Origin: UBA12018 sp051656605
GTDB lineage: Bacteria; Bacteroidota; Bacteroidia; Bacteroidales; CAMTPD01
NCBI GenBank assembly: GCA_051656605.1
Contig: JBOGCF010000039.1
Span: 1-64,000 of the forward strand
Reading direction: 5' to 3'
DNA: 64,000 nt
Each line of letters begins with the position of its first letter. Position 1 is the stretch's first letter. Below the pieces are notes generated by a model. It had not been told where the DNA came from. It saw only the letters and a program-made list of their open reading frames with translations, and did not search any database. The translations under genes and the position numbers were made by a program. Positions 23,632-32,675 of the stretch are shown in pieces.

Positions 23632-24930
23632 ATGAAAAAGAACAAAGTAGATATTATTACATTAGGATGCTCTAAAAACTTGGTTGATTCTGAGATGTTG
23701 ATGCGTCAATTTGCAGCAAATGGGTATAAGGTGGAGCATGATCCTTCAAAAATAGATGGAGAAATTGTTGTAGTTAATACTTGTGGCTTTATTGGTGATG
23801 CGAAAGAGGAGTCTATAGAGATGATCTTGGATCTTACAGAGGCGAAAAAAAACGGAAAAATTCGCAATTTGTATGTAATGGGATGTTTGTCTGAACGCTA
23901 TCTACAAGAGCTACAAATGGAGCTTCCTGAAGTGGATAAGTTTTATGGCAAATTCAATTGGAAAGAATTGATCTCAGATTTGGGTAAATCATACCAAAAC
24001 GATCTTGCTTTGGAGCGCGTGATTACAACTCCAAAACATTACGCATATCTTAAAATTGCAGAAGGATGTAATCGTACTTGTTCATATTGCTCCATTCCAA
24101 TTATTACAGGTCGCTATCAGTCTCGTTCAATTGAGTCTCTTGAAGAAGAAGTACGCTTGTTAGTAGAACAAGGAGTTAAAGAGTTTCAAGTAATTGCTCA
24201 AGATTTGACTTATTATGGGTTGGATTTGTACAAAAAATTGGCATTGGCCGAACTAATAGAACGATTGGCTAAGATTCCAGGTGTAGAATGGCTCCGACTT
24301 CATTATGGTTATCCAGCGAAGTTTCCTTACGATTTGTTGCGTGTAATTCGTGAAAATGATAATGTTTGTGCTTATATGGATATTGCGCTTCAACACGTTA
24401 GTGATAATATGTTGAAGATTATGAGAAGAAATATAACGAAACAGGAAACTTATGATTTAATCAAACGAATCAGAGAAGAAGTTCCAGGTATTCATTTGCG
24501 TACAACGTTGATGGTAGGACATCCTGGTGAAACAGAGGAGGACTTCGAAGAACTAGTACAATTTGTAAAAGATGTTCGCTTTGAGCGTATGGGGGCCTTT
24601 GCATACTCAAATGAAGAAGGCACATATTCGTATAAAAATTATGAAGACAATATTCCTGCTGAAGTAAAGCAAGATCGCTTAGATTATTTGATGCGCATTC
24701 AAGAGCGAATTGCAGCAGAGCAAAGTGATGCTAAAATCGGTAATGTTTATAAAGTTATTGTTGATCGTGAAGAAGAAGATTACTTTATCGGACGTACCGA
24801 GTTTGATTCACCTGAAGTAGATCCGGAGGTGTTGATAACAAAGCAAGAGGGGATAAAAATAGGTGAAATGTACCGTGTAAAGATTGTAAATGCTCAGGCT
24901 TTTGATCTTTATGGTGAAATTGTAGAATAA
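23632..24930 (+). CDS. rimO: Ribosomal protein S12 methylthiotransferase RimO
   Basis: 432 residues from MKKNKVDIITLGCSKN; an upstream in-frame ATG at 23557 would add 25 residues with no family match and would span the intergenic hairpin. It is a radical SAM enzyme that methylthiolates Asp in S12. The N-terminal UPF0004 domain has three Cys (LGCSKN, NTCGFIG, MGCLSERY) for the auxiliary cluster. The radical SAM CxxxCxxC is in EGCNRTCSYCSIP. A C-terminal TRAM domain (NVYKVIVDREEEDYFIGRT) binds the substrate protein. Confidence 0.95.
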   Translation: MKKNKVDIITLGCSKNLVDSEMLMRQFAANGYKVEHDPSKIDGEIVVVNTCGFIGDAKEESIEMILDLTEAKKNGKIRNLYVMGCLSERYLQELQMELPEVDKFYGKFNWKELISDLGKSYQNDLALERVITTPKHYAYLKIAEGCNRTCSYCSIPIITGRYQSRSIESLEEEVRLLVEQGVKEFQVIAQDLTYYGLDLYKKLALAELIERLAKIPGVEWLRLHYGYPAKFPYDLLRVIRENDNVCAYMDIALQHVSDNMLKIMRRNITKQETYDLIKRIREEVPGIHLRTTLMVGHPGETEEDFEELVQFVKDVRFERMGAFAYSNEEGTYSYKNYEDNIPAEVKQDRLDYLMRIQERIAAEQSDAKIGNVYKVIVDREEEDYFIGRTEFDSPEVDPEVLITKQEGIKIGEMYRVKIVNAQAFDLYGEIVE

Positions 24931-24950
24931 AATATAAACAATTATCTTTG
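24920..24950 (+). promoter_or_regulatory. Promoter of the HU gene pair (TTG-N20-TATCTTTG)
   Basis: TTG at 24920-24922 lies inside the rimO C-terminus and TATCTTTG at 24943-24950. The leader would be about 50 nt. Confidence 0.65.
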
Positions 24951-25002
24951 TTGTTTGTATATTTTTATATAATATAGCAACTGTAAATTTATTCTTGAGA
25001 GT

Positions 25003-25293
25003 TTGAACAACAAAGATTTCATATCAAATTTATCGCAACAGCTGGGGAAGGATCCTCAGTCTGTTGCGAAAATGATAAATGAATTGTCATCAACATTGGC
25101 TAAACGGCTTATTGATGGCGATAGCATTGTGGTTCCGGGGTTTGGTCATTTTGAATCGAAAAAGAAAGCTGAGCGAATAACCATAAATCCGGTGACTAAG
25201 AAAAAATATCTTACTCCTCCTAAGCTTACGGCTGTTTTTAAGCCATCGAGTGTTTTAAAAGCAAAACTTAAAGATCTTACCAATAATGAATAG
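25003..25293 (+). CDS. HU/IHF-family DNA-binding protein (TTG start)
   Basis: 96 residues. It has the HU N-terminal helices (KDFISNLSQQLGKDPQSVAKMINEL) and the beta-arm region (GDSIVVPGFGHFESKKKAERITINPVTKKKYLTPP), ending with VFKPSSVLKAKL. It bends and compacts DNA as a dimer. Translation appears to start at TTG 25003; the only in-frame ATG is at Met24, which would remove the first helix. It overlaps the next HU gene by 8 nt, so the two HU-type subunits may be made together and may heterodimerise. Confidence 0.9.
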   Translation: MNNKDFISNLSQQLGKDPQSVAKMINELSSTLAKRLIDGDSIVVPGFGHFESKKKAERITINPVTKKKYLTPPKLTAVFKPSSVLKAKLKDLTNNE

Positions 25294-26704
25294 CAAACTG
25301 AATATTCAAGAACTCTCAGAGCAGATTGCTAAAGAGTTAGATATGAGTGTCGAAGATGTTAGTGCATTTCTCGATGCGATGTTTCTACTTATTTATGACA
25401 CTTTGCTTAGTGGAGAAGAGGTAAGAATAAAAGGTATTGGTGTTTTTAAATTAACGCTTGTAGATAAGCGAGAAAGTGTTGACGTAAATACTGGTGAAAG
25501 AATTGAAATTCCACAGCATTATAAAGTAGCATTTACTCCTGATAATCAATTAAAGGAGGCTGTTAATAAGCCTTTTTCTATTTTTGATACAATTGATTTG
25601 TCAGAAAGTGCAGAAGATGTTGTGTTGGAAACTCATGAGCTTGAATTGCTGGATAGGGCTGAGACGGCGAACTCGGAATCTTCGCCGATAGAAGTTGTGA
25701 GCGTAAAATCTGTTGTAGTGCATGATTTAGATGAGCAGCAGCATAAACCGAGTGGGCAAGAAGATTTGGGAGATGATTTGATGATCGTGAAAGCTGTTGG
25801 CAAAAGCGAGATTGCAGCCAGCGAAACAGATTTTACTCCGTCTGAGTTATTTGTCGCAAAGCCGGAAAAGATAGAACTTTCGGAAAGTAATAGTATTGAG
25901 TTATCTCAAGATAATTTTGAAGAAGAGATTGTTGTCGATAAAAAAGAGGCAAATAGTTCAACTGATAAGGTTTCTGATGAAAGGACAATTGATGAGGATA
26001 ATGAGATGCCTCGGCTTATACAAGATGCGATCTTAGCTGCTAAGGCAGAATGGAGTAAGGAGCAACTAGCAGATAAAGATTTGTTGCCTAGTGATACTGC
26101 AAAGCCAATCGGGGAGACTGAGCATATGTGTAATTATCCACGTTCGGGGAGTTTTAGTATTTCTCTGCTAATATTGCTGGCCGGATTTGCTATGGGTGGA
26201 ATGTGTGTTTATTGTTATTTCCTTAGTAAAAATATAGAAGATAAGACGTTATTATTGAATCAATCTATTCAACCATTGTCTCAAGTTTCAACATTGGCAG
26301 TAGATACTGTAGCAACAGATACTCTTTCTAACCTGACTGATACAACTATAAGCATGAAGCACGATTCTACGCGTATTATGTCTGTTGCGACACTCCAAAA
26401 TAAAAATGTAGAATCGGAATCCTTCGAAAAAACAACGAGTGATAATAAAGATTTATCAATTCAGATAAAATTAAAAAATGGAATGCGCTTGGCTTTGCTG
26501 GCAGAACAGTATTATGGCAATAAAGTGTTCTGGGTTTATATTTACGAAGCCAATAAAGATGTTATTAAAAATCCAAACATCTTACCTGTAGGTGTAATGA
26601 TTGATATTCCTGCCAAAAGCTTGTATTCTATAAATGCAAAAGATTCAACTTCGTTGGAAAAAGCAAAAAAACTACAGTCTCAATTGCTCGGAAAGTTTGA
26701 GTGA
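25286..26704 (+). CDS. Membrane-anchored HU protein with periplasmic LysM-like domain
   Basis: 472 residues. Residues 1-92 are an HU/IHF-like domain (IQELSEQIAKELDMS, GEEVRIKGIGVFKL, KVAFTPDNQLKEAV). An acidic, probably disordered linker follows (about 100-285), with one transmembrane segment at about 290-312 (ISLLILLAGFAMGGM). A periplasmic part ends in a LysM-like module (about 393-441: GMRLALLAEQYYGNKVFWVYIYEAN, then NPNILPVGVMIDIP). Cytosolic HU at one end and a wall-binding fold at the other suggest a tether between nucleoid and cell wall; this is inference. The start overlaps the upstream HU gene. Confidence 0.85.
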   Translation: MNSKLNIQELSEQIAKELDMSVEDVSAFLDAMFLLIYDTLLSGEEVRIKGIGVFKLTLVDKRESVDVNTGERIEIPQHYKVAFTPDNQLKEAVNKPFSIFDTIDLSESAEDVVLETHELELLDRAETANSESSPIEVVSVKSVVVHDLDEQQHKPSGQEDLGDDLMIVKAVGKSEIAASETDFTPSELFVAKPEKIELSESNSIELSQDNFEEEIVVDKKEANSSTDKVSDERTIDEDNEMPRLIQDAILAAKAEWSKEQLADKDLLPSDTAKPIGETEHMCNYPRSGSFSISLLILLAGFAMGGMCVYCYFLSKNIEDKTLLLNQSIQPLSQVSTLAVDTVATDTLSNLTDTTISMKHDSTRIMSVATLQNKNVESESFEKTTSDNKDLSIQIKLKNGMRLALLAEQYYGNKVFWVYIYEANKDVIKNPNILPVGVMIDIPAKSLYSINAKDSTSLEKAKKLQSQLLGKFE

Positions 26705-26863
26705 TAGTCCATTTTTATATAGAAACTCCCATTTTATTATATTAGCTTAATGTGTGATTGCTTCATTAGTAATATTTAACTAGAATATCTCATCATCCTC
26801 TTTTAACATTTCTATTTTTGTGATACTATAAATAGAGAATTAGAATATTCAAAAATAGATTTT

Positions 26864-27859
26864 ATGAGTCAAACAGTAGATATCAGAGAATTGAATGATC
26901 GAATTGAGCAACAAAGCTCATTCGTTAATCTGATTATTAAAGGAATGGATCAAGTTATTGTTGGTCAAAAACATTTAGTTGAGTCTTTATTGATTGGTTT
27001 GTTATCAGATGGACATATTTTGTTGGAAGGTGTTCCAGGTTTGGCTAAAACATTAGCTATAAAGACTCTTGCCTCATTGATCGACGCAAAATATAGTCGT
27101 ATCCAGTTTACTCCCGATCTTTTGCCTGCCGACGTAGTTGGAACTATGCTTTACAGTCAGAAGAATGAAGAGTTTCATGTAAAAAAAGGACCTATTTTTG
27201 CAAACTTTGTTTTGGCCGATGAGATTAACCGTGCCCCTGCAAAAGTTCAAAGTGCTTTGCTTGAAGCAATGCAAGAGCGTCAAGTTACAATTGGTGATAC
27301 AACATATAAATTGCCAGAACCATTCTTGGTAATGGCAACACAAAACCCAATTGAACAAGAAGGTACATATCCATTACCTGAAGCACAAGTGGACCGTTTT
27401 ATGATTAAAGCGGTGATCAAATATCCTAAAAAGGAGGAAGAGAAATTGATCTTACGTCAAAATATAAGTGGGCAATCGTTTGATGTGAAACCAGTATTGA
27501 GCAAAGAGGAAATCTTGGAGGCTCGTAAAGTGGTTCGCCAAGTATATCTTGACGAAAAGATTGAGAAATATATTGTTGATATTGTATTTGCTACTCGTTT
27601 TCCCGCAGAACATGGTTTGCCTCACTTAGCAAGTATGATTGCTTTTGGCGCATCACCTCGTGCGTCAATTAGTTTGGCTTTGGCTTCTCGTGCTTATGCA
27701 TTTATTAAACGCAGAGGATATGTCATTCCAGAAGACGTAAGAGCTGTGTGTCATGATGTGTTGCGCCACAGAATTGGATTAAGTTATGAGGCTGAAGCTA
27801 ATAACCTTACTTCTGAAGATATAATCAATGAAATTTTGAATAAGGTAGAAGTGCCTTGA
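26864..27859 (+). CDS. MoxR-family AAA+ ATPase of the bat operon
   Basis: 331 residues. AAA_3/MoxR ATPase: GVPGLAKTLAIK (Walker A), FTPDLLPADVVGT, VLADEINRAPAKVQSALLEAMQERQ (Walker B and pore region), ATQNPIEQEGTYPLPEAQVDRF (sensor 1), and a C-terminal lid with GASPRASISL (sensor 2). MoxR proteins act as chaperones with partner von Willebrand factor A proteins, several of which follow here. A -7-like TATTTTTG lies at 26813-26820. A hairpin at 27875-27905 separates it from the next gene, perhaps giving uneven expression across the operon. Confidence 0.94.
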   Translation: MSQTVDIRELNDRIEQQSSFVNLIIKGMDQVIVGQKHLVESLLIGLLSDGHILLEGVPGLAKTLAIKTLASLIDAKYSRIQFTPDLLPADVVGTMLYSQKNEEFHVKKGPIFANFVLADEINRAPAKVQSALLEAMQERQVTIGDTTYKLPEPFLVMATQNPIEQEGTYPLPEAQVDRFMIKAVIKYPKKEEEKLILRQNISGQSFDVKPVLSKEEILEARKVVRQVYLDEKIEKYIVDIVFATRFPAEHGLPHLASMIAFGASPRASISLALASRAYAFIKRRGYVIPEDVRAVCHDVLRHRIGLSYEAEANNLTSEDIINEILNKVEVP

Positions 27860-27874
27860 TTCATACAATAAATA

Positions 27875-27905
27875 GAAAGATAGATCAATCTTTGATCTAT
27901 CTTTC
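27875..27905 (+). terminator. Hairpin after moxR (attenuator or partial terminator)
   Basis: A perfect 14-bp stem (27875-27888 with 27892-27905, GAAAGATAGATCAA) with a 3-nt loop, followed by the weak tract TTCCTA. It lies inside an apparent operon. Confidence 0.6.
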
Positions 27906-27981
27906 TTCCTATATCTGATAATTTTCACGTATAAACAATATGGCATAGTAATATATGCATATATGATAGAGTTATATTTTC

Positions 27982-28851
27982 ATGGAAACAAGTGAATTAC
28001 TGAAACGAGTTAGAAAAATTGAGATAAAAACTCGCGGATTATCTCGTAACATTTTTGCAGGACAATACCATTCTGCATTCAAAGGGCGGGGTATGGCTTT
28101 TTCCGAAGTGCGAGAATACCAATTTGGTGATGATATACGTGATATTGACTGGAATGTTACTGCTCGTTATAATCGTCCTTATATAAAAGTTTTTGAAGAA
28201 GAGCGAGAGCTTACTGTTATGTTACTTATCGATATCTCAGGAAGTAGAGATTTCGGAACCGTGAATGTTATGAAAAAGGAGATGATTACCGAGATAGCAG
28301 CGACAATTGCCTTTTCGGCTATTCAAAATAACGATAAAATCGGGGTGATCTTCTTTTCTGATAGAATAGAGAAATTTATTCCTCCTCAAAAAGGGAAAAA
28401 GCATATTCTATATATAATCCGGGAGCTGATTGAATTTACACCAAGTGAGAAGAGTACAGATATATCACAGGGGCTTAAGTACCTTACCAATGCAATTAAA
28501 AAGAGATGTACAGCTTTTTTGATTTCTGATTTTATTGATACAAATAATTATCAGGATGCTCTTGTTATTGCAAATAAGAAACATGATATGGTTGCAATTC
28601 AAGTTTATGATAAACGAGAAACCGAGCTGCCATCTGTGGGATTGATGAAGGTGAAGGATGCAGAAACAGGTAATGAACGTTGGATTGACACCTCTTCTGA
28701 GCGAGTTCGAGAGGCTTATAAGAATTGGTGGTATGATCGTCAAAATGTAATGAACGATGCTTTTAAAAAGAGTAGGGTTGACTCCGTTTCTGTAGAAACG
28801 GATGAAGACTATGTAAAAGCATTGATGACTTTATTTGCTAAACGTAACTAA
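27982..28851 (+). CDS. DUF58 / vWA-like protein of the bat operon
   Basis: 289 residues. The DUF58 signature is complete: SAFKGRGMAFSEVREYQFGDDIRDIDWNVTARYNRPYIKVFEEERE (two stretches, about 31-76), then a vWA-like fold with MLLIDISGSRDFG (MIDAS DxSxS) and FFSDRIEKFIPP. No membrane helices are predicted, unlike the following BatA/B. The protein is likely cytoplasmic and a partner of the upstream MoxR ATPase. It lies in the conserved moxR-DUF58-bat order of Bacteroidota. Confidence 0.92.
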   Translation: METSELLKRVRKIEIKTRGLSRNIFAGQYHSAFKGRGMAFSEVREYQFGDDIRDIDWNVTARYNRPYIKVFEEERELTVMLLIDISGSRDFGTVNVMKKEMITEIAATIAFSAIQNNDKIGVIFFSDRIEKFIPPQKGKKHILYIIRELIEFTPSEKSTDISQGLKYLTNAIKKRCTAFLISDFIDTNNYQDALVIANKKHDMVAIQVYDKRETELPSVGLMKVKDAETGNERWIDTSSERVREAYKNWWYDRQNVMNDAFKKSRVDSVSVETDEDYVKALMTLFAKRN

Positions 28852-28880
28852 TTCCTTTTTGATACTTAATAATTAATCGT

Positions 28881-29861
28881 GTGAATAGTAGAACTAAAAT
28901 ATTGATATGTGTAGGTGGATTATTTCTTCAAACATTGTCAGCACAGAAAACTGTAGTCGAAGCATCAATTGATTCGGCTGCTATTTTAATTGGCGAGCAA
29001 ACGAAAATACACCTATTGGTAACAACTCCTCAAAATGCATCAGTACAATTACCTTTGATTGCTGATACGATTGTTGGAGGTATTGAAGTGTTAGACATTT
29101 CAAAACCGGATACCATCATGTCTAAAGATGGATTGATGACAATCAAACAAGACTACTTAGTGACTTCGTTTGATTCGGCATTATACTTGATTCCGCCATT
29201 TAAAGTAGTAGAGAATGCTGATACACTTTTATCCAAGGCTTTAGCTCTGAAGGTTTCGACACTTCCAGTAGAAGAGGGTTCGGAGGATTTTTTTGATATA
29301 AAAGGTGTAGAAACACCTCCTTTTGTATTGTCTGATTATTATCCGATCATTGGCTCTATATTCGGCCTTTTAGCTTTAGCAGCTTTGGCTTATTATATTT
29401 ATAAACGATTGAAGGATAAGAAATCATTAGTGCCATTCAAAAAAACTGAGCCACAATTGCCTTCGCATGAAAGAGCAATAAGTGCTTTGAATGATATCAA
29501 ATCTCATAAGTTGTGGCAGCAAGGTCTTAATAAAGAATATTATACTCAAATAACTGATGTCTTACGTCAATATATAGAAGAGAGATATAATATTCAAGCA
29601 ATGGAGATGACATCAAATGAAATTTTGGATCTTTTGTCTGATAAGCTAAAGGCTGATTCTAGTTTTGGTTTAATCGAGCAGATTCTTAAACTTTCAGATC
29701 TTGTGAAGTTTGCGAAATTCTCTCCACTTCCTGATGAGAATGAGATAAGCATTCGAAATGCTTATACATTTGTAGAGAGTACTAAAGAAATCGTAGCAGT
29801 TGACGAAGCTATTCCTTCGCAGGAAAATGTTGTTTCGACAAGCGCGGAAATAAAGAAATAA
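28881..29861 (+). CDS. Membrane protein of the bat operon (DUF4381-like, BatD-related)
   Basis: 326 residues from a GTG start. A signal peptide ends near LSAQK (about 22). An extracytoplasmic beta domain (about 25-150) resembles the N-terminal part of BatD-type proteins (VEASIDSAAILIGEQTKIHLLV). One transmembrane helix (about 155-175, IIGSIFGLLALAALAYYIY) and a cytoplasmic helical tail follow, with YYTQITDVLRQYIEERYNIQAMEMTSNEIL as in DUF4381. It lies between the DUF58 gene and batA, 19 nt before batA. The role in the Bat complex is not known. Confidence 0.8.
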   Translation: MNSRTKILICVGGLFLQTLSAQKTVVEASIDSAAILIGEQTKIHLLVTTPQNASVQLPLIADTIVGGIEVLDISKPDTIMSKDGLMTIKQDYLVTSFDSALYLIPPFKVVENADTLLSKALALKVSTLPVEEGSEDFFDIKGVETPPFVLSDYYPIIGSIFGLLALAALAYYIYKRLKDKKSLVPFKKTEPQLPSHERAISALNDIKSHKLWQQGLNKEYYTQITDVLRQYIEERYNIQAMEMTSNEILDLLSDKLKADSSFGLIEQILKLSDLVKFAKFSPLPDENEISIRNAYTFVESTKEIVAVDEAIPSQENVVSTSAEIKK

Positions 29862-29880
29862 TGTATTAAAGGATAAAGAA

Positions 29881-30864
29881 ATGACATTCGCAAATCCATA
29901 TTATCTTCTGTTACTGATCGCATTGATTCCCATGGTCGTGTGGTATATTTGGAAGCTAAAGAATTCTCAAGCTACAGTTCAGATGTCTACAGTGAAGCCA
30001 TTTGATCAAATGCCAGAGAGTTATAAGATAAAGCTCCGTCACCTTCCTTACTTATTAAGGTTGATCGCTGTCGGTTTACTTATTCTTGTTTTGGCACGAC
30101 CTCAATCGACAGATAGTTGGCAAAATAGCACAACAGAAGGTATTGATATAATGTTGGCAATGGATATTTCAGGAAGTATGCTTGCTGAAGATCTAAAGCC
30201 TAATCGCCTTGAAGCAGCTAAAGACGTAGCTGCATCATTTATTAATGGACGTCCTAATGATAACATCGGTTTAGTAGTTTTCTCCGGTGAAAGTTTTACA
30301 CAAGTTCCATTAACGACAGATCATGCTGTTTTGATTAATCTATTTAAGGATATTCACAGTGGAATGATTGAAGATGGTACTGCAATAGGATTAGGATTAG
30401 CAAATTCGGTAAGTCGTATCAAAGACAGCAATGCTAAGTCTAAAGTGATCGTCTTATTAACCGATGGATCAAATAACATGGGAGAAATTGCTCCACTAAC
30501 AGCTGCTGAAATTGCAAAATCATTTGGCATTAGAGTCTATACGATTGGAGTTGGCTCACAAGGAACTGCTCCTTATCCTTTTCAAACAGCCTTTGGTGTT
30601 CAATATAGAAATGTTCCTGTAGATATTGATGAGGGAACGTTAGAGCAAATTGCATCTTTGACAGGAGGGCAGTACTTTAGAGCAACAGACAATGCTAGTT
30701 TAAAGAAGATTTATTCTGAAATTGACAAACTAGAAAAATCGAAGATTAGTGTTCAAGAGTTTAGTAAGAAGCAAGAAGATTATCATCTTTGGGCTCTTAT
30801 TGCATTGCTATTATTAGTGTTAGAACTTTTAACGCGTAATACGTTATTAAGAAATATACCTTAA
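29881..30864 (+). CDS. batA: BatA, membrane vWA protein
   Basis: 327 residues. Two N-terminal membrane helices (YYLLLLIALIPMVVWYIW and LPYLLRLIAVGLLILVLA) precede a von Willebrand factor A domain with DISGSMLAEDLKPNRL (MIDAS DxSxS), VFSGESFTQVPLTTD and LLTDGSNNMG. A final helix (HLWALIALLLLVLELL) anchors the C-terminus. Bat proteins were named for aerotolerance in Bacteroides; their chemical role is unclear. It directly precedes batB (13 nt). Confidence 0.93.
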   Translation: MTFANPYYLLLLIALIPMVVWYIWKLKNSQATVQMSTVKPFDQMPESYKIKLRHLPYLLRLIAVGLLILVLARPQSTDSWQNSTTEGIDIMLAMDISGSMLAEDLKPNRLEAAKDVAASFINGRPNDNIGLVVFSGESFTQVPLTTDHAVLINLFKDIHSGMIEDGTAIGLGLANSVSRIKDSNAKSKVIVLLTDGSNNMGEIAPLTAAEIAKSFGIRVYTIGVGSQGTAPYPFQTAFGVQYRNVPVDIDEGTLEQIASLTGGQYFRATDNASLKKIYSEIDKLEKSKISVQEFSKKQEDYHLWALIALLLLVLELLTRNTLLRNIP

Positions 30865-30877
30865 AACCCAGAATCGC

Positions 30878-31924
30878 ATGTTTCGTTTTGCACATCCATC
30901 CTTTCTATATTTATTGCTTATACTCCCAGTTTTAATTGGGTTCTATTTTTATGCTTATAAGAAAAAGCGTCGAGCAATAAAATTATTCGGTAATCCGAAA
31001 TTAATGTTTCAGTTGATGCCGGATATTTCTTTTAAACGTCAGTTTTTTAAATTCTGGCTACTTTTTTCTGCTATAACATTAGTTGTTCTGATTTTAGCAG
31101 GTCCACAATTTGGATCAAAACTTGAAAAAGTGAAGCGTAATGGTGTAGAAGTAATGATCTGTCTTGATGTGTCTAATTCAATGATGGCTCAAGATATAAA
31201 GCCAAATCGTTTAGAAAAAGCTAAGCAAATGCTTTCTAAATTGACAGAAGGTTTGAAGGATGATAAGATTGGATTAATAGTTTTTGCAGGAGATGCATTT
31301 ACTCAATTGCCAATTACATCAGACTTTATTTCTGCTAAAATGTTCCTTTCGTCAATAAATCCGTCTATGGTTTCTTCGCAAGGAACTGCTATTGGTTCTG
31401 CAATCAATCTAGCTATGCGATCTTTTTCGCCGAAAGAGGATCTTGATAAAACGATTATCATTATTACAGATGGTGAAAATCATGAAGGTGATGCTTTAAG
31501 TGAAGCAAAGATGGCAGCAGAGAAGGGCGTAAGCGTGAATGTTGTAGGAATTGGATTACCTAAAGGAGCCCCGATTCCGATCGATAATGCCAACAATTAT
31601 CGAAAAGATAAAGAAGGAAACGTTGTGATTACAAAGCTAAATGAAGCTATGTGTCAAGAAATAGCACAAGCCGGAAAAGGTATTTATGTAAGAGCTGATA
31701 ATACGAATTCAGCTTTGCGAGCCTTGGAAGGTGAGATTGATAAGATGAATAAAGCTGAAACAGAAAGTACTGTATATTCAGATTATGATGAGCGATTTCA
31801 GACTTTAACATGGTTAGCATTATTTATTCTTGTAGCTGAGTTCTTTGTCTTAGAAAGAAAGAATCGAGTGTTTAAGAAAATTAAGTTGTTCTCAAGAAGT
31901 AATACTGATGAAGCTAAAAATTAA
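30878..31924 (+). CDS. batB: BatB, membrane vWA protein
   Basis: 348 residues with the same layout as BatA: N-terminal helices (FLYLLLILPVLIGFYFYAY and FWLLFSAITLVVLILAG), a vWA domain with LDVSNSMMAQDIKPNRLEKAK (MIDAS), FAGDAFTQLPITSDF and IITDGENHEGD, and a C-terminal helix (LTWLALFILVAEFFVL). BatA and BatB are paralogs, probably working together in the periplasm-facing Bat complex. The stop overlaps the start of batC by 17 nt. Confidence 0.93.
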   Translation: MFRFAHPSFLYLLLILPVLIGFYFYAYKKKRRAIKLFGNPKLMFQLMPDISFKRQFFKFWLLFSAITLVVLILAGPQFGSKLEKVKRNGVEVMICLDVSNSMMAQDIKPNRLEKAKQMLSKLTEGLKDDKIGLIVFAGDAFTQLPITSDFISAKMFLSSINPSMVSSQGTAIGSAINLAMRSFSPKEDLDKTIIIITDGENHEGDALSEAKMAAEKGVSVNVVGIGLPKGAPIPIDNANNYRKDKEGNVVITKLNEAMCQEIAQAGKGIYVRADNTNSALRALEGEIDKMNKAETESTVYSDYDERFQTLTWLALFILVAEFFVLERKNRVFKKIKLFSRSNTDEAKN

Positions 31925-32633
31925 TAAGATATATCCGATTCTGTTGTGTGTTATTTCTACCTCTGCTTATGCTCAAAAAGCAGAGCGCAGTCATATCAAG
32001 GAAGGTAATAAATTATATGATAGTGAGAAATATACGGAATCTGAAATTGAGTATAGAAAAGCTATCGAAGTAAATCCTAAATCTGAGATTGGATTTTACA
32101 ATTTAGGAAATGCTATGTACAAGCAAGGGAAATATCCTGAAGCTGTACAAGAGTATGAGAAGATAATTCCTGTTGTTGAAGATAAAGCAATGCTTTCCAA
32201 GTTATGGCATAATGTAGGTGATATACAGCTACAAAATAAAGATTATGCGAAAGCTGTTGAAGCTTTTAAAAATTCCTTGCGAAATAATCCTATGGATGAT
32301 GAAACTCGGTATAATCTAGCTTTTGCACAAAAGAAGCTGCAAGATCAACAAAATGAACAGAATAAAGATGATCAGCAGAATCAGGATCAAAAAGATCAAA
32401 AAGATGAGCAAAACAAGGACGAGCAAAATCAAGATCAACAAAATCAAGATCAGAATCAAGATAATCAAAAGAATAAAACTCAAGATCAGCAACAACAAAA
32501 TGAGCAAATGAGTCAAGATAATGCTCAGCAAATTCTTAATGCGTTTCTGCAAGATGAGAAAGATACACAAGAGAAGGTTAAGAAAGCTCAGCAGCAAAAA
32601 CAACAGCGACGTCGCACCGATAAAGACTGGTGA
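31908..32633 (+). CDS. batC: BatC, TPR protein with Gln/Asp/Asn-rich tail
   Basis: 241 residues. A signal-like N-terminus (IYPILLCVISTSAYAQ) is followed by three TPR repeats (about 28-145: EGNKLYDSEKYTESEIEYRK, NLGNAMYKQGKYPEAVQEYE, AKAVEAFKNSLRNNPMDDE). The tail (about 146-241) is a low-complexity run of short Q, D, N and K repeats (DQKDQKDEQNKDEQNQ type), ending in a basic segment. TPRs suggest a scaffold for the BatA/B complex. The repeat tail is coded by CAA/GAT/AAT-rich DNA that may vary in length between strains. It overlaps batB. Confidence 0.88.
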   Translation: MKLKINKIYPILLCVISTSAYAQKAERSHIKEGNKLYDSEKYTESEIEYRKAIEVNPKSEIGFYNLGNAMYKQGKYPEAVQEYEKIIPVVEDKAMLSKLWHNVGDIQLQNKDYAKAVEAFKNSLRNNPMDDETRYNLAFAQKKLQDQQNEQNKDDQQNQDQKDQKDEQNKDEQNQDQQNQDQNQDNQKNKTQDQQQQNEQMSQDNAQQILNAFLQDEKDTQEKVKKAQQQKQQRRRTDKDW

Positions 32634-32675
32634 TCTTATTCTAAATTCTAGTAGAACATATATATTTATATTACA

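Noticed and set aside
32316..32603. 95-residue Leu/Ile-rich frame on the minus strand
   Set aside because: Pure mirror of the BatC Gln/Asn/Asp repeat region.
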